Assembly (NCBI GenBank): GCA_021272165.1
Contig: JAJSLK010000063.1
Location: 1 to 64,000 of the forward strand
DNA: 64,000 nucleotides
DNA from: Methylacidiphilales bacterium
Lineage (GTDB): Bacteria; Verrucomicrobiota; Verrucomicrobiia; Methylacidiphilales; UBA1321
Reading direction: 5' to 3'
The notes below the pieces were generated by a model. The model was not told the DNA's origin and made no database searches. It saw nothing but the letters and a program-made list of their open reading frames with translations. Shown piece after piece: positions 62,455 through 64,000 of this stretch. The translations under genes were made by a program, and so were the position numbers. How positions within the stretch are numbered: the first letter of the stretch is position 1; each line of letters begins with the position of its first letter.

Positions 62455-63479
62455 CGCTTTTCGGCCAGCAATTCCTCGCAGGCCGCAATCACGTCGCGGG
62501 CCTCGATCTCCGCCATCGAGCGTTTTTTCACCTGCGCGTAACGTTCGCGCGTGTCCGTAACCGGGATGTATCCATGGCTCGTCACGATCCGGTAAGGCAC
62601 CTGCCACGGGTACCAATAATCCTCGATCGACGGGCCAAACAACGCGACCACGGGGCAGCCGCAGGCAGCGGCCAGGTGCATCGCGGCGGTGTTCGGGCCC
62701 ACGTAAAGTTTCGCCCGGGAAAAAAGCCACGCCATCTCGGGCCAGGTGGTTTTTCCCTCGGTATTGAGCAGGGACGACCCCAATTCCCGCCGCACCCACG
62801 CCGCCTCTTCGATCTCATGCGCGACGGGCCCGCAGGCAATCACAACTCGGGAAAATCGTTTGAGCAAGGCACGACAGACCTCACGCCAACCCTCGCGATG
62901 CCACCGGTTGAATGCCTGTCGCGAGCCGACCTGCACGACACAAAAATCGTCCAGTTTTTCCGCGGGCTTCCAGGCTTTCATGAATGGCGGATCGAAACGC
63001 AACGGCGGGATCGGCTGGGCCAACGACAAAAATTTGGAGACGGAATGAAAATCCTTTTCCACGCGATGGCATGTCTCCCAGTCGAAGCCGGACATGGCAG
63101 TGAATCGCCGTCGTTCGAGCCAGTTCAAGGGACTCGCCGTTTTGACCGAATAGCGTTTCCGTCCCCGGCACAACATCGCAAAGAGCCGCGCCCGATGCCC
63201 GTCGCCCAGCTCGAAAATATAGTCAAAGGTCACGCTCCGGAGCTTCAGCAATACGCCCACCTGCCGCCAGAAATCACCACGTTTTCGACTGTCTTTATCA
63301 ATACCAGTCAGCGTGAAAATGCGATGGATCTCCGGGCAACCGGCCAGGATCGATTCGCCACCCCGGCGCACCACAACCCAGATTTCCGCGTCGGGATAAT
63401 CGCGTTTGATCGCCGTGATGGTCGGCGTCAGGATCAGGGAATCGCCGATGTGCTTCGGCTTGATCAGCAGGACGCGCAT
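62451..63479 (-). CDS. Glycosyltransferase family 9 (heptosyltransferase-like)
   Basis: 342 residues: MRVLLIKPKHIGDSLILTPT (GT9 N-terminus), VVQVGSRQAFNRWHREGWRE and KLYVGPNTAAMHLAAACGCPVVALFG (the D/G-x-A-x-H-x-A-A region, here with GPNTAAMH). GT9 enzymes transfer heptose to the LPS core. Their presence supports a Gram-negative envelope with heptose and fits the HddA/HddC-like genes at 24-28 kb. It begins 6 nt downstream of the pyrH stop, so it may be co-transcribed. Confidence 0.9.
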   Translation of the reverse strand: MRVLLIKPKHIGDSLILTPTITAIKRDYPDAEIWVVVRRGGESILAGCPEIHRIFTLTGIDKDSRKRGDFWRQVGVLLKLRSVTFDYIFELGDGHRARLFAMLCRGRKRYSVKTASPLNWLERRRFTAMSGFDWETCHRVEKDFHSVSKFLSLAQPIPPLRFDPPFMKAWKPAEKLDDFCVVQVGSRQAFNRWHREGWREVCRALLKRFSRVVIACGPVAHEIEEAAWVRRELGSSLLNTEGKTTWPEMAWLFSRAKLYVGPNTAAMHLAAACGCPVVALFGPSIEDYWYPWQVPYRIVTSHGYIPVTDTRERYAQVKKRSMAEIEARDVIAACEELLAEKR

Positions 63480-63485
63480 ACGCGC

Positions 63486-64000
<515 letters not shown>

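Overview
The window looks like a chromosome fragment from a GC-rich Gram-negative bacterium, most likely a verrucomicrobial or related PVC lineage. The pointers are an exosortase with an EpsI partner, a large polysaccharide locus, rfbFGH O-antigen sugar genes, GT9/heptose chemistry and a FeoAB system. The assignment is an inference from gene content, with no rRNA or phylogenetic marker beyond partial pyrH.

Bases 1-15745 are an exopolysaccharide locus. It opens with a minus-strand operon of FkbH-like HAD/GNAT protein, acyl carrier protein, SGNH protein, 43-residue membrane microprotein and MBOAT acyltransferase (running off the left edge). This order parallels the Dlt (D-alanylation) machinery and is the most interesting system here. 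It is followed by glycosyltransferases, an ABC-2 export permease, a hexapeptide acyltransferase, exosortase plus EpsI, and further glycosyltransferases including a WecG/TagA type. FeoA, FeoB and a small Cys-rich FeoB-associated protein lie at 15952-18482.

Bases 18582-30340 are a minus-strand sugar/glycan block: GT-C-like membrane protein, methyltransferase, B12-binding radical SAM protein, GT2, GHMP sugar kinase, two SDR epimerases, a sugar C-methyltransferase, a sugar-1-phosphate nucleotidyltransferase and an LhgO-like oxidase.

Bases 30400-53780 are an accessory region full of broken and chimeric genes. The left part carries conjugation debris (a truncated, frameshifted MobF relaxase and a truncated TraD-like coupling protein), a sigma-like regulator and a truncated U49 peptidase. 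A tRNA-Leu(CAA) gene lies at 36399-36481. About 38 bp of its 5' half recurs directly at 53744-53781, bracketing about 17.3 kb in att-like fashion. That segment holds DUF3300, lipase and membrane proteins, a deleted histidine kinase with a FixJ-type regulator, a receiver domain fused to phage Mu I-like sequence, DUF4410, a frameshifted AsmA-like gene, a hybrid kinase and a receiver-cyclase. A recurring dyad (ATTGnACT-AA-AGTGCAAT-like) sits in several of its promoter regions.

Bases 53844-63479 return to O-antigen functions: rfbH, rfbG, rfbF, a polyprenyl-phosphate-type GT2, a YfhO-like membrane protein, an SDR and a GT9. They are interrupted by a tight two-gene toxin-antitoxin-like pair, a ribbon-helix-helix regulator with an inverted-repeat operator, and a 264-bp MITE-like element. 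Partial pyrH closes the window.
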